In this document: positions 16,425 to 24,642 of the stretch, one piece after another
Layout of the letters: each line of letters begins with the position of its first letter
Numbering within the stretch: the stretch's first letter is position 1
NCBI GenBank assembly: GCA_024275635.1
Contig: JAJRYT010000242.1
Location: 1 to 37,354 of the forward strand
Source of the DNA: Chloroflexota bacterium
GTDB taxonomy: Bacteria; Chloroflexota; Anaerolineae; Promineifilales; Promineifilaceae
Direction: 5' to 3'
DNA: 37,354 nt
The notes under the pieces: model-generated
Seen by the model: the letters and a program-made list of their open reading frames with translations, nothing else
Database searches by the model: none
What the model was told of the DNA's origin: nothing
Translations under genes and position numbers: made by a program

Positions 16425-17205
16425 GGATCGCTTCCTTTGCCTGGTCGCCTTTGACGAGTTCGGCCGTCAGCAGCTTATAGGCAATGGCTCCCGGCGAATG
16501 GGGCGCGTACAGGTGAATGGGCTGACCAAAACTGGGCGCTTCGCTCAGGCGCACATTGCGCGGCACGATGGTGCGAAATACTTTGTCGGGAAAATGTCGG
16601 CGAACTTCCTCAACGACCTGGCGGCTGAGATTGGTACGGCCGTCGTACATGGTCATCATCAAGCCGCGCACATGCAGCTTGGGGTTCAGGTATCTCTGCA
16701 CCAGTTCGATGGTTTGGTTGAGCTGGGTCAAGCCTTCCAACGCCAGGTATTCGCATTGGACAGGGATGATGATGCCGTCGCGGGCGGCGGTGAGGGCGTT
16801 GACGGTGAGCAGGCTGAGGCTGGGGGGACAGTCAATGAGGATGTAATCGTAACGGCCGTTTACCCCCTCCAATATCTGCTGTAACCGGTATTCCCGGCCA
16901 ATCACATTGACCAGTTCCACCTCCGCTCCCGCCAACTCTGGATGGGAGGGCAGCACATCCAACTTCAGCGTTTCATGATGGAGCAGCACATCGGCCACGG
17001 CCGTCTGCTGCAACAGCAAATCATACGTGGACATTTTTATCTGGTACTTGTCATAACCTAGGCCAGAAGTAGCGTTGGCCTGGGGATCCATATCCACCAA
17101 CAAGGTACGGCGGCCGCTGCTGGCCAGGAATCCACATAAATTAATGACGCTCGTGGTTTTACCCACGCCGCCTTTTTGGTTAGCAACCGCGTAAATTTTT
17201 GTCAT
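16417..17205 (-). CDS. parA: Chromosome partitioning ATPase ParA/Soj
   Basis: From the ATG at 17205 the protein has 262 residues. It is a deviant Walker ATPase that binds the nucleoid and drives segregation of ParB-parS complexes. NQKGGVGKTT (residues 9-18) holds the signature Lys11 and the P-loop Lys16; LLVDMDPQANAT (about 37-48) is Walker A', and LIDCPPSLSLLT (about 124-135) is Walker B. The 17205 start gives a 4-base ATGA overlap with the stop of the upstream kinase gene, which is better than the GTG nine bases earlier. It is the middle gene of a kinase-parA-parB operon. Confidence 0.95.
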   Translation of the reverse strand: MTKIYAVANQKGGVGKTTSVINLCGFLASSGRRTLLVDMDPQANATSGLGYDKYQIKMSTYDLLLQQTAVADVLLHHETLKLDVLPSHPELAGAEVELVNVIGREYRLQQILEGVNGRYDYILIDCPPSLSLLTVNALTAARDGIIIPVQCEYLALEGLTQLNQTIELVQRYLNPKLHVRGLMMTMYDGRTNLSRQVVEEVRRHFPDKVFRTIVPRNVRLSEAPSFGQPIHLYAPHSPGAIAYKLLTAELVKGDQAKEAIHE

Positions 17206-18020
17206 ACTTGCCACTTTGCCACTTGCTTAATCTTCGCCTCAAGCCCAGTCTGAGTCACTGATTGGGCGGCAAATTCATTGGCATAACGGGCCGCCTCCCA
17301 GGGATTACCGCCCGTTTGATGCAGACGAACAAGAAAAGCGGCGGCAAAAACATCACCAGCGCCGGTTGGTTCCATTTCTTTGACCTTTGGAGCCGTTATC
17401 TGACGGATTTCATCGCCAAAAAAGACGGTACAGCCTCGTTTTCCCTGTGTTAAAATCAGCAGCCGCGACCACTGTCGAAATTGGTCGAGCATCGCTTTGT
17501 TGGGTAAATCCTCTTCACTCAAAATAACAGCCGCCGCCAATGGCAGAACGCTCTCTGCTTCCGCCCATTCCTGGGCATAAACACGGCCGTTTTCATCCCA
17601 GCGCCGTAACCAGCCCTGCGGCGTCATGCCCATCAGGCTGTTGCTAAAAGCATGGGCCAAGTCTGGGTCAACCTCATTCGTCAAAGGGGCTAAATGAACA
17701 ATGGGAACACGCAGCCAGTATGAAGGAACATCGGCCGCGGTTAAGGGTTGGGCAACCGCATGTAACATTTGTACCCGGCCCTCTGGCGTGTAAATATTTT
17801 CAAAGGTTGATGTGGCTGAGGCCGGTTTTCGGTGGACGGTTATTCCGGTCAGGGCCTGGCTTAAATCGTAATCCGGGGCAGCGCTGGTGAGAACGGCCGT
17901 TCGGCAGCCCAGAGCTTGTGCCGTGCGGCCAGAAAATGAAACTGTCCCACCCACCTGTGAACCGGATGGCGTTAAGTCGCATGTGACGTGTCCAATAACG
18001 AGGTAATCTAATTGCTCCAT
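17202..18020 (-). CDS. PfkB-family carbohydrate kinase
   Basis: About 272 residues from the ATG at 18020. PfkB/ribokinase marks are the N-terminal LVIGHVTCDLTPSGSQVGGTVSFSGRTAQALG (substrate-binding GG, about 6-37) and the C-terminal EPTGAGDVFAAAFLVRL (about 223-239) with the catalytic Asp in GAGD. The protein is shorter than typical ribokinases. Residues about 140-165 (WLRRWDENGRVY) are as in a Chloroflexota branch annotated only as carbohydrate kinases. Substrate unknown. It heads the parA-parB operon and overlaps parA by 4 bases. A TGCTAGAAT extended -10 box stands only nine bases before the ATG, so the mRNA is likely leaderless. The last residues (KQVAKWQV) are encoded by a GGCAAAGT short repeat. 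Confidence 0.85.
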   Translation of the reverse strand: MEQLDYLVIGHVTCDLTPSGSQVGGTVSFSGRTAQALGCRTAVLTSAAPDYDLSQALTGITVHRKPASATSTFENIYTPEGRVQMLHAVAQPLTAADVPSYWLRVPIVHLAPLTNEVDPDLAHAFSNSLMGMTPQGWLRRWDENGRVYAQEWAEAESVLPLAAAVILSEEDLPNKAMLDQFRQWSRLLILTQGKRGCTVFFGDEIRQITAPKVKEMEPTGAGDVFAAAFLVRLHQTGGNPWEAARYANEFAAQSVTQTGLEAKIKQVAKWQV

Positions 18021-18197
18021 GAAGGCCAAATTCTAGCATAGCATCCGGTAATGGGCGAGGGTGTGTAAAGGGTTTTGCAGCGGGGATTGAGGGATTGGGG
18101 GATTGAGCAGAAACTCTCTTCATCCCCCCAAGCCCTGCCATTCCCCTACGAAAGTCTTATTGCCTGGTTGAAGAATCCCCGCTAAGATTTGAGGAAG

Positions 18198-18617
18198 ATG
18201 CGTAAGAAATTTTGGCGTCAACGGCCGTTACTTACCTTGTCACAGATTGTTATTCTATTGGCAATCATCTTTGCCCTGTTCGTTGCCCTTGACTTAAATC
18301 GGCGGGCGCGCGCCGGGCAATTAGTGGGTGTGGGTGAAGAAGCGCTGCAGCGGGAAGTCATGATGGAAACGACGCGACAGGTTGAGTTACAAGCCACATT
18401 AGATTACGTCCAAAGCGATGACTACGTGGCCGCTTATGCGCGTGACGAAGGCGGACAGCTCCTTCCCGGTGAAGTTCGCGTTGTCCCCCTCCCCATTGAG
18501 TCAGCGTCAGAGCCATCTGCATCCCCGGTCATTACACCGGACCCGGCGTTCAACGCCCGATCCTGGCAAGCCTGGTGGCAGTTGTTGACTGATGCGCCAC
18601 AACCCGCTCAACAATGA
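18198..18617 (+). CDS. FtsB/DivIC-like septum formation initiator protein
   Basis: About 139 residues from the ATG at 18198; a TTG at 18189 would add three. A basic N-terminus (RKKFWRQR) is followed by a transmembrane helix (LLTLSQIVILLAIIFALFVALDL, in shorter pieces about 12-35), then a coiled-coil-prone stretch rich in Glu/Gln (about 47-75). YVAAYARDEGGQLLPGEVRVVPL (about 80-102) is the typical end of the DivIC/FtsB domain (ARe-lg-vkpGE-vv). A Ser/Pro-rich tail follows. Such proteins link the divisome components FtsL and FtsQ. GAGGA lies immediately upstream, with short spacing. Divergent from the kinase-parAB operon. Confidence 0.75.
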   Translation: MRKKFWRQRPLLTLSQIVILLAIIFALFVALDLNRRARAGQLVGVGEEALQREVMMETTRQVELQATLDYVQSDDYVAAYARDEGGQLLPGEVRVVPLPIESASEPSASPVITPDPAFNARSWQAWWQLLTDAPQPAQQ

Positions 18618-18649
18618 GATAACAAGCTCCCAAATACCAATCAATTCGT

Positions 18650-19726
18650 ATGAATGTAAATAGTTCCACATCCATAATCGAATCTCCCCAAATCCTTAAT
18701 TACCTGGCTGACGGCATCATATTCAGCAATCATGATGGTATCATTACCTATGCAAATCAAGCGGCCAGTCAAATGGTTGGAGCGCCGCCCGATGCTATGT
18801 TGGGGCGTCCTATCACCGATATTTTAACGCGCCTACCACTTTTAGCGGCGGCTGGTAATGGCACAAAAGCCAGCCAATTTGAATTAAACGGCCGTCACGT
18901 AAAAGGCAAAGCCACCACTATCTACAACCCGGAAAACCAGGCGCAGGGTATTCTTACCACCTTGCAAGACATCACTTCTGAATATGAAGCGGAACAAGCA
19001 AAAAAGCATTTCCTCCAAAATATTTCTCACGAACTACGCACCCCGCTTACCGCTATTAAAGGGTATATTGAATTATTAGCTGCTGGTACCGGCGGTTCGT
19101 TAAACGAAAATCAAAAAATGTTTACAACCACCATCCAGCGTAATGTCAACCGGATGGTACAGTTGACCAACAGCCTGATTTTTGCCTCTTCCATAAAAAG
19201 CGGACGCCTGGAGCATATCTCCGGACATACAGATTTGTCACAACTTATCCCTCAAATAAGCCGCGAACTCCAACCTAAAGCCGCTGAAGATGGGCAACAA
19301 ATCATCCTTGAAATAGATAAAAATCTCCAGCCGCTCCAGATTGACCCGATTCATATGGCAACGATTCTGGAGGAACTACTCACTAATAGCATCAAGTTCA
19401 ATAGGTCAGGCGGCAAAGTGCGGGTAACGGCCGTTCCGGAAACAGGCAACGGCAATCAACAAACCTTTGTCATTGTCAGCATCAGCGATGAGGGGATTGG
19501 TATTGCCCCATCCGACCAGGCATACATCTTTGAGGAGTTCTACCGGGCGGATAACCAAAGCGATACTCAAATTCGCGCTGGCGGCATTGGGATGGGGTTA
19601 TCCATTGTACGGGCATTAGTAGAAGCATATAACGGTCGTATCTGGTTCAAAAGCGCCCCTAACCAGGGGAGCACTTTCACCTTCATCATCCCCAACCAGC
19701 CGCCCGATCACCCTCCCACACCATAA
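18650..19726 (+). CDS. Soluble PAS-domain sensor histidine kinase
   Basis: A 358-residue kinase without membrane segments. A PAS domain covers about residues 10-115 (ILNYLADGIIFSNHDGIITYANQAASQMVG ... LQDITSEYEAE). The dimerisation box ISHELRTPLTAIKGYIELL has the phosphoacceptor His127. The ATP-binding domain shows LLTNSIKFN (N box, about 243-251), SDEGIGIAP (G1, about 279-287), FEEFYR (F box) and GGIGMGLSIV (G2, about 308-317). All catalytic motifs are intact. No response regulator is adjacent, so it is an orphan kinase with an unknown partner. It lies 32 bases after the FtsB-like gene and may share its transcript. Confidence 0.92.
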   Translation: MNVNSSTSIIESPQILNYLADGIIFSNHDGIITYANQAASQMVGAPPDAMLGRPITDILTRLPLLAAAGNGTKASQFELNGRHVKGKATTIYNPENQAQGILTTLQDITSEYEAEQAKKHFLQNISHELRTPLTAIKGYIELLAAGTGGSLNENQKMFTTTIQRNVNRMVQLTNSLIFASSIKSGRLEHISGHTDLSQLIPQISRELQPKAAEDGQQIILEIDKNLQPLQIDPIHMATILEELLTNSIKFNRSGGKVRVTAVPETGNGNQQTFVIVSISDEGIGIAPSDQAYIFEEFYRADNQSDTQIRAGGIGMGLSIVRALVEAYNGRIWFKSAPNQGSTFTFIIPNQPPDHPPTP

Positions 19727-19913
19727 AAACGTTTGCTATTCAACTTGACATATGTTACCATATGCACGAGTAAGAGGTTTACATATTGTGTTGGGAAATC
19801 CTAAAGATTCTGAATGTTACACCTACTAATTTCGTGCCCTCGACCTCTGTGGCGTACTTTATTCCTATGACTGATACAAACCTGGCAGCAAAATCTAACA
19901 AGGGGATAGAACG
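19727..19913 (+). promoter_or_regulatory. Intergenic region before the cpaB pair with CATATG palindrome
   Basis: This 187-base region holds TTGACA (19745-19750) overlapping the inverted repeat CATATG-TTAC-CATATG (19749-19764). No good -10 box is found at the normal distance, so a regulator-dependent promoter is possible but not shown. AGGGGATAGAACG precedes the ATG at 19914. Confidence 0.35.
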
Positions 19914-21116
19914 ATGAATCGTCGTACAATCCTTATCCTAATCTTAGCAGTTAGTTTCGTAGCCCTGGGGGCCGTCGGCATCATCTACCTCAGGCAGCAA
20001 AACCAGCCGGCACAAACCGCCAATACAGAAGGCGTCCCTTCGGTCGAAAATAGCACACCGGGAGCAGAGGCGTCAACAGACTTAGATTTAGAGCCAGCTA
20101 CACCACTACCGCCGATGGTTGAAGTCGTTGTTTCTCTGCAAACCGTCCCCCGCGGCTGGCGCATGACAGAAAACGAACTCACAACCGACATGCGTGTGGC
20201 CGACGAGGTTGGCAGTAACGTCCTCACTAACATCACAGATACCATCGGCTTATACGCGCGCACCGACATTTTCCAGGGGCAAACACTTACAAAAGATGAT
20301 CTCATCAGTGACATCACCCTGGTAGGCGATCAAGAATTTGGACCGTCTTCACTCATTCCACCGGGGTTTATTGCCGCCGCCATTCCCATGGATCGACTTT
20401 CCGGCGTTGCTTATGCCCTCAACGAAGGTGATTACATTGACATCATGATGACCTTCTCCTTTTATCAAATTGATGAGCAGTTCCAAACTTATTTGGAAAA
20501 TGCGGCTGTCTTTTTCCTGAACGAAGCCGTACAGGCTGCCGGAGAGGAGGGGACTGGTGAAGGAAGTACGGATATTGCTACCAATATTTTTGTTTTGTGG
20601 CCTTACGGCCGTTTTGAAGAACTACCAACTGGCGACACAGTCCACGTACACGGATCAGAGCTACAACGCCCGGTTCCCATCTCCATGATATTACAAAATG
20701 CCAGAGTCATCCAAGTGGGTAACTGGACCCCGCCTGACCCTGTTACACCGGCCACTCCCACACCAGAACCCATCGCCGAAGATCAACCCACACCACCCCC
20801 AGCTCCTGGTGGGCCTATTTCCCCAACAGCCACGCCGTACCCCGACGTAATTCTCCTGGCGCTCACACCACAACAGCAACTATTCCTGAAATACGCCATT
20901 GAATCCCAGGCCAATATAGACCTCGCTCTCCGCCGCGCCAATGATAACCAACTCTACACTGTCGAAAATGTTGACGTCAATTTCCTATTAGAACGATTTA
21001 ATATTGAAGTGCCCCCTGGCTTCAATTATTCCGTGGACAGCCCTGTTTCTGCCGCTACCCCAACGCCAAATGCTGCTCCAGCAGAAGATACAGGAGCAAA
21101 TCCAAATAATAGTTAA
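19914..21116 (+). CDS. cpaB: Flp pilus assembly protein CpaB/RcpC (first copy)
   Basis: A 400-residue secreted or membrane-anchored protein. A hydrophobic anchor (TILILILAVSFVALGAVGIIYL, in pieces about 4-25) is followed by a Thr/Ser/Pro-rich linker. A SAF-type domain comes next (VEVVVSLQTVPRGWRMTENELT ... LYARTDIFQGQTLTKDDL, about 69-130), then the RcpC domain (IPPGFIAAAIPMDRLSGVAYALNEGDYIDIMMTF, about 147-180, and the late segment LALTPQQQLFLKYAIESQANIDLALRRAND, about 320-350). CpaB proteins act in the periplasmic/cell-wall part of Tad/Flp pili. It is longer than typical CpaB (about 300) because of Pro/Thr-rich inserts. A second copy follows 116 bases downstream. Confidence 0.82.
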   Translation: MNRRTILILILAVSFVALGAVGIIYLRQQNQPAQTANTEGVPSVENSTPGAEASTDLDLEPATPLPPMVEVVVSLQTVPRGWRMTENELTTDMRVADEVGSNVLTNITDTIGLYARTDIFQGQTLTKDDLISDITLVGDQEFGPSSLIPPGFIAAAIPMDRLSGVAYALNEGDYIDIMMTFSFYQIDEQFQTYLENAAVFFLNEAVQAAGEEGTGEGSTDIATNIFVLWPYGRFEELPTGDTVHVHGSELQRPVPISMILQNARVIQVGNWTPPDPVTPATPTPEPIAEDQPTPPPAPGGPISPTATPYPDVILLALTPQQQLFLKYAIESQANIDLALRRANDNQLYTVENVDVNFLLERFNIEVPPGFNYSVDSPVSAATPTPNAAPAEDTGANPNNS

Positions 21117-21137
21117 TAAAGGAAAAGGGCAACTCCC

Positions 21138-21156
21138 AGACCTGCGCGGTTTCGAA
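21138..21156. repeat. Single arm of the AGACCTGCGCGGT repeat
   Basis: A stretch AGACCTGCGCGGTTTCGAA in the spacer between the two cpaB genes matches the left arm of the palindrome at 2536-2569 over 13 bases. No second arm is present. Confidence 0.5.
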
Positions 21157-21232
21157 CTGACAGCCGACATAGAAACAGCCTGTTAAAACCAGGTGGGTCT
21201 CGATAGAAGTAGTTACGTAAAAGGTATACATT

Positions 21233-22492
21233 ATGCGTCCACGAACTTTTATTCTGCTAATCCTGGTATTGATAGTTGGCGCCGCAGCTGTCGTTCTTTT
21301 CATCGCCAATAAATCGGGTGGCACTGGCCTGGTCGGAGGTCTCGATGGGACAATAACAGACACATCTTCTGGCGGGATAAACGATCCGGGAGAACCCAAT
21401 ATTCCGCTCCCCACCGCAACGCCGGCGCTACAACTTGAATCTGTTGTCATTACCAAAGTGGATTTACCCATAGGCGCCCGCATTACTCGTGATCTGCTCG
21501 ACACTGAAGAGCGTCCTAACACAAATATTGCCTTACAAGGCAATTACACATTCGCCGAAATTGACGATGTTGTCGGTCAAATTGCACGGGTTGACATTGC
21601 TAAAGGCCAGGCAGTTCTAAGTCCTATGTTGGCTGTTAACGCCAGTGATTTAGCATCATTCGGCTCCGATCTGGCCCTTTTAATTGATCAAAATGACGTT
21701 GCTGTGGCTTTCCCCATCAACCAATTATCCGGTCTGGCTTTTGCGATGCGTCCTGGAGATTTGGTAGATGTTTTAATGACCTTGCGAGTCGTGGCGATTG
21801 ATCCTGAATTTAGGACAGCCTTACCTAATCTCATCCAATACGTCATCGAACCAGATCTACGTCAGGGTGGACAATTCTTGCTGGATTCCATAACGCCGCA
21901 AGGGCGATTGGAGTTCATTGAGGCAATTGGACAAGTTGCCGAAATTGTACCCAGCGCACTGGCCTTGCCGGGCCAAGACTTTGCCGCCGGTTCGCCAATC
22001 CCCAAACGGGTTACCCAAATGACCATTCAACAAGCAGAAGTGCTTTGGGTCGGTTCCTGGAAAAACCAGGATGAATTAGCCCAGGCTAACAAAGCAGAAG
22101 AGGAAGTGATTCCGGCCGATGCTGTTCTTTCTGGGGAGGAACAGGTTCCCGCAGGTGAACCTGAAGCAGAGATGTGCATTCAGGCTCAAACAGGCAATTT
22201 AATACCCTGCCCAATTATACGGGCTAAGAAGAGCATACCAGATGTGGTCATTTTAGGGATGTCTTCTCAGGACGCATTGGCCCTGAAATATGCTCTGGAA
22301 CGAGGCATTGATATTGATTTAGCTTTACGGTCACAAGGTGATCTGGATACATTTATCACAGCAAGTGTGGCGCTTCCACAGATTGTCGAACAGGGCGGCT
22401 TGAATGTTCCTCCTCCGGCAGATTTCGACCTGCATCCAAGACCGGAAGAGGTTCCTGTACCGTTCTTACCGGCTAAGCCGCCTGAAGATTAA
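21233..22492 (+). CDS. cpaB: Flp pilus assembly protein CpaB/RcpC (second copy)
   Basis: A 419-residue paralogue of the preceding gene, with the same order: N-terminal anchor (FILLILVLIVGAAAVVLFIA, about 5-24), Gly/Thr/Pro linker, SAF-like domain (SVVITKVDLPIGARITRDLLDTEERP ... GQIARVDIAKGQAVLSPML, about 70-135), RcpC domain (AVAFPINQLSGLAFAMRPGDLVDVLMTLRVV, about 160-190), and the late SSQDALALKYALERGIDIDLALRSQGD segment (about 344-371). A CIQAQTGNLIPCPI segment adds two cysteines (about 314 and 325) that could pair. The pair may form a mixed ring or be alternates. No other tad genes (cpaC, cpaF, tadB) are present in the window. An intrinsic terminator follows. Confidence 0.82.
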   Translation: MRPRTFILLILVLIVGAAAVVLFIANKSGGTGLVGGLDGTITDTSSGGINDPGEPNIPLPTATPALQLESVVITKVDLPIGARITRDLLDTEERPNTNIALQGNYTFAEIDDVVGQIARVDIAKGQAVLSPMLAVNASDLASFGSDLALLIDQNDVAVAFPINQLSGLAFAMRPGDLVDVLMTLRVVAIDPEFRTALPNLIQYVIEPDLRQGGQFLLDSITPQGRLEFIEAIGQVAEIVPSALALPGQDFAAGSPIPKRVTQMTIQQAEVLWVGSWKNQDELAQANKAEEEVIPADAVLSGEEQVPAGEPEAEMCIQAQTGNLIPCPIIRAKKSIPDVVILGMSSQDALALKYALERGIDIDLALRSQGDLDTFITASVALPQIVEQGGLNVPPPADFDLHPRPEEVPVPFLPAKPPED

Positions 22493-22518
22493 TGGTTTTG
22501 ATATAGTATAATCTATAG

Positions 22519-22548
22519 TCCCTGGCTATTGGCTGGGGATTTTTTGTT
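22519..22548 (+). terminator. Intrinsic terminator after the cpaB pair
   Basis: An 8-bp stem (22519-22526 with 22532-22539, two G-U pairs) and a 5-base loop are followed by TTTTTTGTTT. A TATAAT (22507-22512) lies just upstream, but no matching -35 box is seen. Confidence 0.7.
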
Positions 22549-22566
22549 TCATTTGATTTGGAGGAG

Positions 22567-23274
22567 ATGTTGACAGCCAATATTCCTCATAATTATGATC
22601 CCTCTCGCTATGATCGTCCCTCGGTCACGGTGGACGTTGTCATTTTCTCGTTGATTGGGAATGATTTACAAGTTTTATTGATCAAGCGTAAATTTGCCCC
22701 CTATGCTGATATGTGGGCGATTCCAGGCGGATTTGTGCATATTGATGAATCGCTGGAAGATGCTGCCGCCCGCGAATTGGCTGAAGAAACAGGTGTCACC
22801 GATGTGTACATAGAACAGTTATATACGTTTGGCGATCCCCAGCGCGATCCACGCACGCGGGTGATTACTATCGCTTATTTTGCGTTAGTTCCCCATGATG
22901 TTGTTCATCATCAGCCAGGGGATGATGCGGCGGAAACGGGCTGGTTTTCTATGTTTGATTTACCATTGCTGGCTTTTGATCACCGTGAGATTCTGGGTTA
23001 TGCGCTGACTCGGCTGCGCTACAAGTTGGAGTATACGGCCGTTGGCCTGCGTCTGCTGCCTGATATGTTTACCTTATCGGAATTACAACGTGCTTATGAG
23101 ACCATTCTGGGTGAACAACTGGATAAACGTAATTTCAGACGTAAGATTCTGACATCGGAAATTTTAGAAGACACGGGAAAGAAAAAACGGGATGGCGAAG
23201 GGCGTCCGGCCAAGCTGTATACTTATCGAGACGATGCTGTAGCTGAGGTCAAGACTCGCCGCTTATTCCCGTAA
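22567..23274 (+). CDS. NUDIX hydrolase with C-terminal winged helix (NrtR-like)
   Basis: About 235 residues. The N-terminal NUDIX domain (about 18-145) has an intact Nudix box, GGFVHIDESLEDAAARELAEETGV (stated in pieces: GGFVHIDE, AAARELAEETG), with the RELxEE metal-binding core. The C-terminal ~75 residues (LPDMFTLSELQRAYETILGEQLDKRNFRRKIL) form the winged helix of the NrtR family. NrtR proteins repress NAD-metabolism genes and respond to ADP-ribose; many have a degenerate box, so this one may retain pyrophosphatase activity. No NAD gene is adjacent. GGAGGAG abuts the ATG at 22567; TTG at 22558 or 22570 are alternative starts. Confidence 0.82.
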   Translation: MLTANIPHNYDPSRYDRPSVTVDVVIFSLIGNDLQVLLIKRKFAPYADMWAIPGGFVHIDESLEDAAARELAEETGVTDVYIEQLYTFGDPQRDPRTRVITIAYFALVPHDVVHHQPGDDAAETGWFSMFDLPLLAFDHREILGYALTRLRYKLEYTAVGLRLLPDMFTLSELQRAYETILGEQLDKRNFRRKILTSEILEDTGKKKRDGEGRPAKLYTYRDDAVAEVKTRRLFP

Positions 23275-23342
23275 AGATTAGTCTATGTGACTGCGCCAGC
23301 GGTTTCTGCCAGATTGAGGGGGATCGGATACAATCGCGGCCC

Positions 23343-24389
23343 ATGCCTGATAAAACGGTAATTTGCGATCAGTTGAATAAGTCTTTTGGGGAAACGGCCG
23401 TTGTCCAAGACGTTTCCTTTTCGCTGGAAGCTGGTAAATTTTTGGCGCTGCTAGGCCCCAGCGGCTGTGGTAAAACTTCTACGCTGCGCCTGTTGGCCGG
23501 GTTTGAGGTATTGGATAGCGGACGTATTGAGATTGACGGTGTTATGGTGGCTGACGGCCGTTTCCATCTACCGCCAGAAAAGCGGCGGGTGGGCATGGTC
23601 TTTCAGGATTACGCCATCTTCCCTCATTTGAATGTCGCTGAAAATATTGCTTGTGGTCTGGAACACATCCGTAAGAGCGCACCCCGCGTACAGCAAATGT
23701 TAGACATGGTTGGGCTACCCGATTTAGGGGATAAAATGCCTCACGCGCTTTCTGGCGGGCAGCAACAGCGGGTCGCGTTAGCCCGTGCGTTGGCGCCAGA
23801 CCCGGCTATTTTGCTCCTGGATGAACCGTTTTCAAACCTGGATACCAGTTTACGGGCGCAGGTGCGCGGCGAGGTGCGGGCGTTGTTGAAACAAAATGGA
23901 GCAACGGCCGTATTCGTCACCCACGATCAACAGGAAGCGATGTTTTTAGGCGACCAGGTAGCGGTAATGAATGCGGGAAAACTGGAACAGGTAGGCACGC
24001 CGGAAGCCGTTTTTCACCGGCCGCAAACCCGCTTTGTGGCTGAGTTTATGGGACAAACGAATTTCATCTCCGGCGAGGTAACCGCATTAGGCATAGCCAC
24101 GCCGCTGGGCCGCCTGCCACAAATGACATCGTTACCCCTGGGCGCAAAAGTGGAAGTGGCTGTCCGGCCAGATGATGTTCGTTTGGATGCGGATGATGAG
24201 GGGAACGGCCGTATTACCAACCGCCAGTTCACCGGCATCGCCTACATCTACGAAGTAGGTTTGGAAAACGGCGACTGCATCCACAGTTGGCAGCCACACA
24301 CATTCAAACTAGCGTTGGGAACGCCCGTCCAGGCCGCCATCCGCCAATCCCACACCCCCGCTTGCTTCCATAATGGCAAGGCTGTCTAA
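23343..24389 (+). CDS. ABC transporter ATP-binding protein, FbpC/PotA-like
   Basis: A 348-residue ATPase of an import-type ABC transporter. It has Walker A GPSGCGKT (38-45), Q-loop MVFQDYAIFP (about 85-94), signature LSGGQQQRVALARAL (about 136-150), Walker B ILLLDEPFSNLD (about 155-166), H-loop VTHDQQEA (about 192-199), and a C-terminal TOBE-type region (about 245-348). The FVAEFMGQTNFI junction and MOI/TOBE layout fit the Fe(III)/spermidine/sulfate group. No permease or binding protein is adjacent, so the partner is elsewhere. TACAAT ends nine bases before the ATG with no Shine-Dalgarno, which suggests a leaderless mRNA. The stop codon directly touches a 115-bp imperfect palindrome. Confidence 0.9.
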   Translation: MPDKTVICDQLNKSFGETAVVQDVSFSLEAGKFLALLGPSGCGKTSTLRLLAGFEVLDSGRIEIDGVMVADGRFHLPPEKRRVGMVFQDYAIFPHLNVAENIACGLEHIRKSAPRVQQMLDMVGLPDLGDKMPHALSGGQQQRVALARALAPDPAILLLDEPFSNLDTSLRAQVRGEVRALLKQNGATAVFVTHDQQEAMFLGDQVAVMNAGKLEQVGTPEAVFHRPQTRFVAEFMGQTNFISGEVTALGIATPLGRLPQMTSLPLGAKVEVAVRPDDVRLDADDEGNGRITNRQFTGIAYIYEVGLENGDCIHSWQPHTFKLALGTPVQAAIRQSHTPACFHNGKAV

Positions 24390-24504
24390 GTTTAACAAGC
24401 GCGCATACGCGGCAATGAATGCCTCCTGTAAATGGGTTGCTTGTACTGTTGCATCTTCTTGCAGAACTACTCGATCATTGCCGCTCATGGCGCATTCGTT
24501 AAAC
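24390..24504. repeat. 115-bp imperfect inverted repeat with GTTTAAC/GTTAAAC ends (attC-like)
   Basis: The left arm (24390-24418) starts GTTTAAC and ends GCGGCAATGA. The right arm (24475-24504) is its near reverse complement, starting TCATTGCCGC and ending GTTAAAC. The arms match at about 22 of 29 positions, including the outer 7 and inner 10. The outer boxes fit the attC R-box pattern (RYYYAAC and GTTRRRY), and unequal arm length leaves unpaired bases. The 56-base centre shows no strong pairing. It starts at the base after the ABC ATPase stop. It could be an attC site, a MITE-type element or a hairpin terminator. Confidence 0.45.
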
Positions 24505-24557
24505 AATCCTCAAGGGGAAATTTCGTAGACAGTTCACTGACTCAGGCATTGATTTCC

Positions 24558-24599
24558 TTGACAGATACCTTTTTATGTCGTATTGTTATCAGTGATAAC
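24558..24599 (+). promoter_or_regulatory. Promoter and operator of the TetR-family gene
   Basis: TTGACA (24558-24563), a 17-base spacer and TATTGT (24581-24586) form the promoter. A perfect palindrome GTTATCA-G-TGATAAC (24585-24599) overlaps the -10 box and the start of transcription, as expected for TetR-type autorepression. Confidence 0.75.
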
Positions 24600-24642
24600 T
24601 AACATTATCATATATAAATATAGTTTACACCAGAAATACATC

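Noticed and set aside
24309..24506. Minus-strand open frame over the ABC ATPase end and the 115-bp palindrome
   Set aside because: It uses the palindrome arms as code, lacks a ribosome binding site and half of it is antisense to a firm gene; the wording looks protein-like, but support is too weak.
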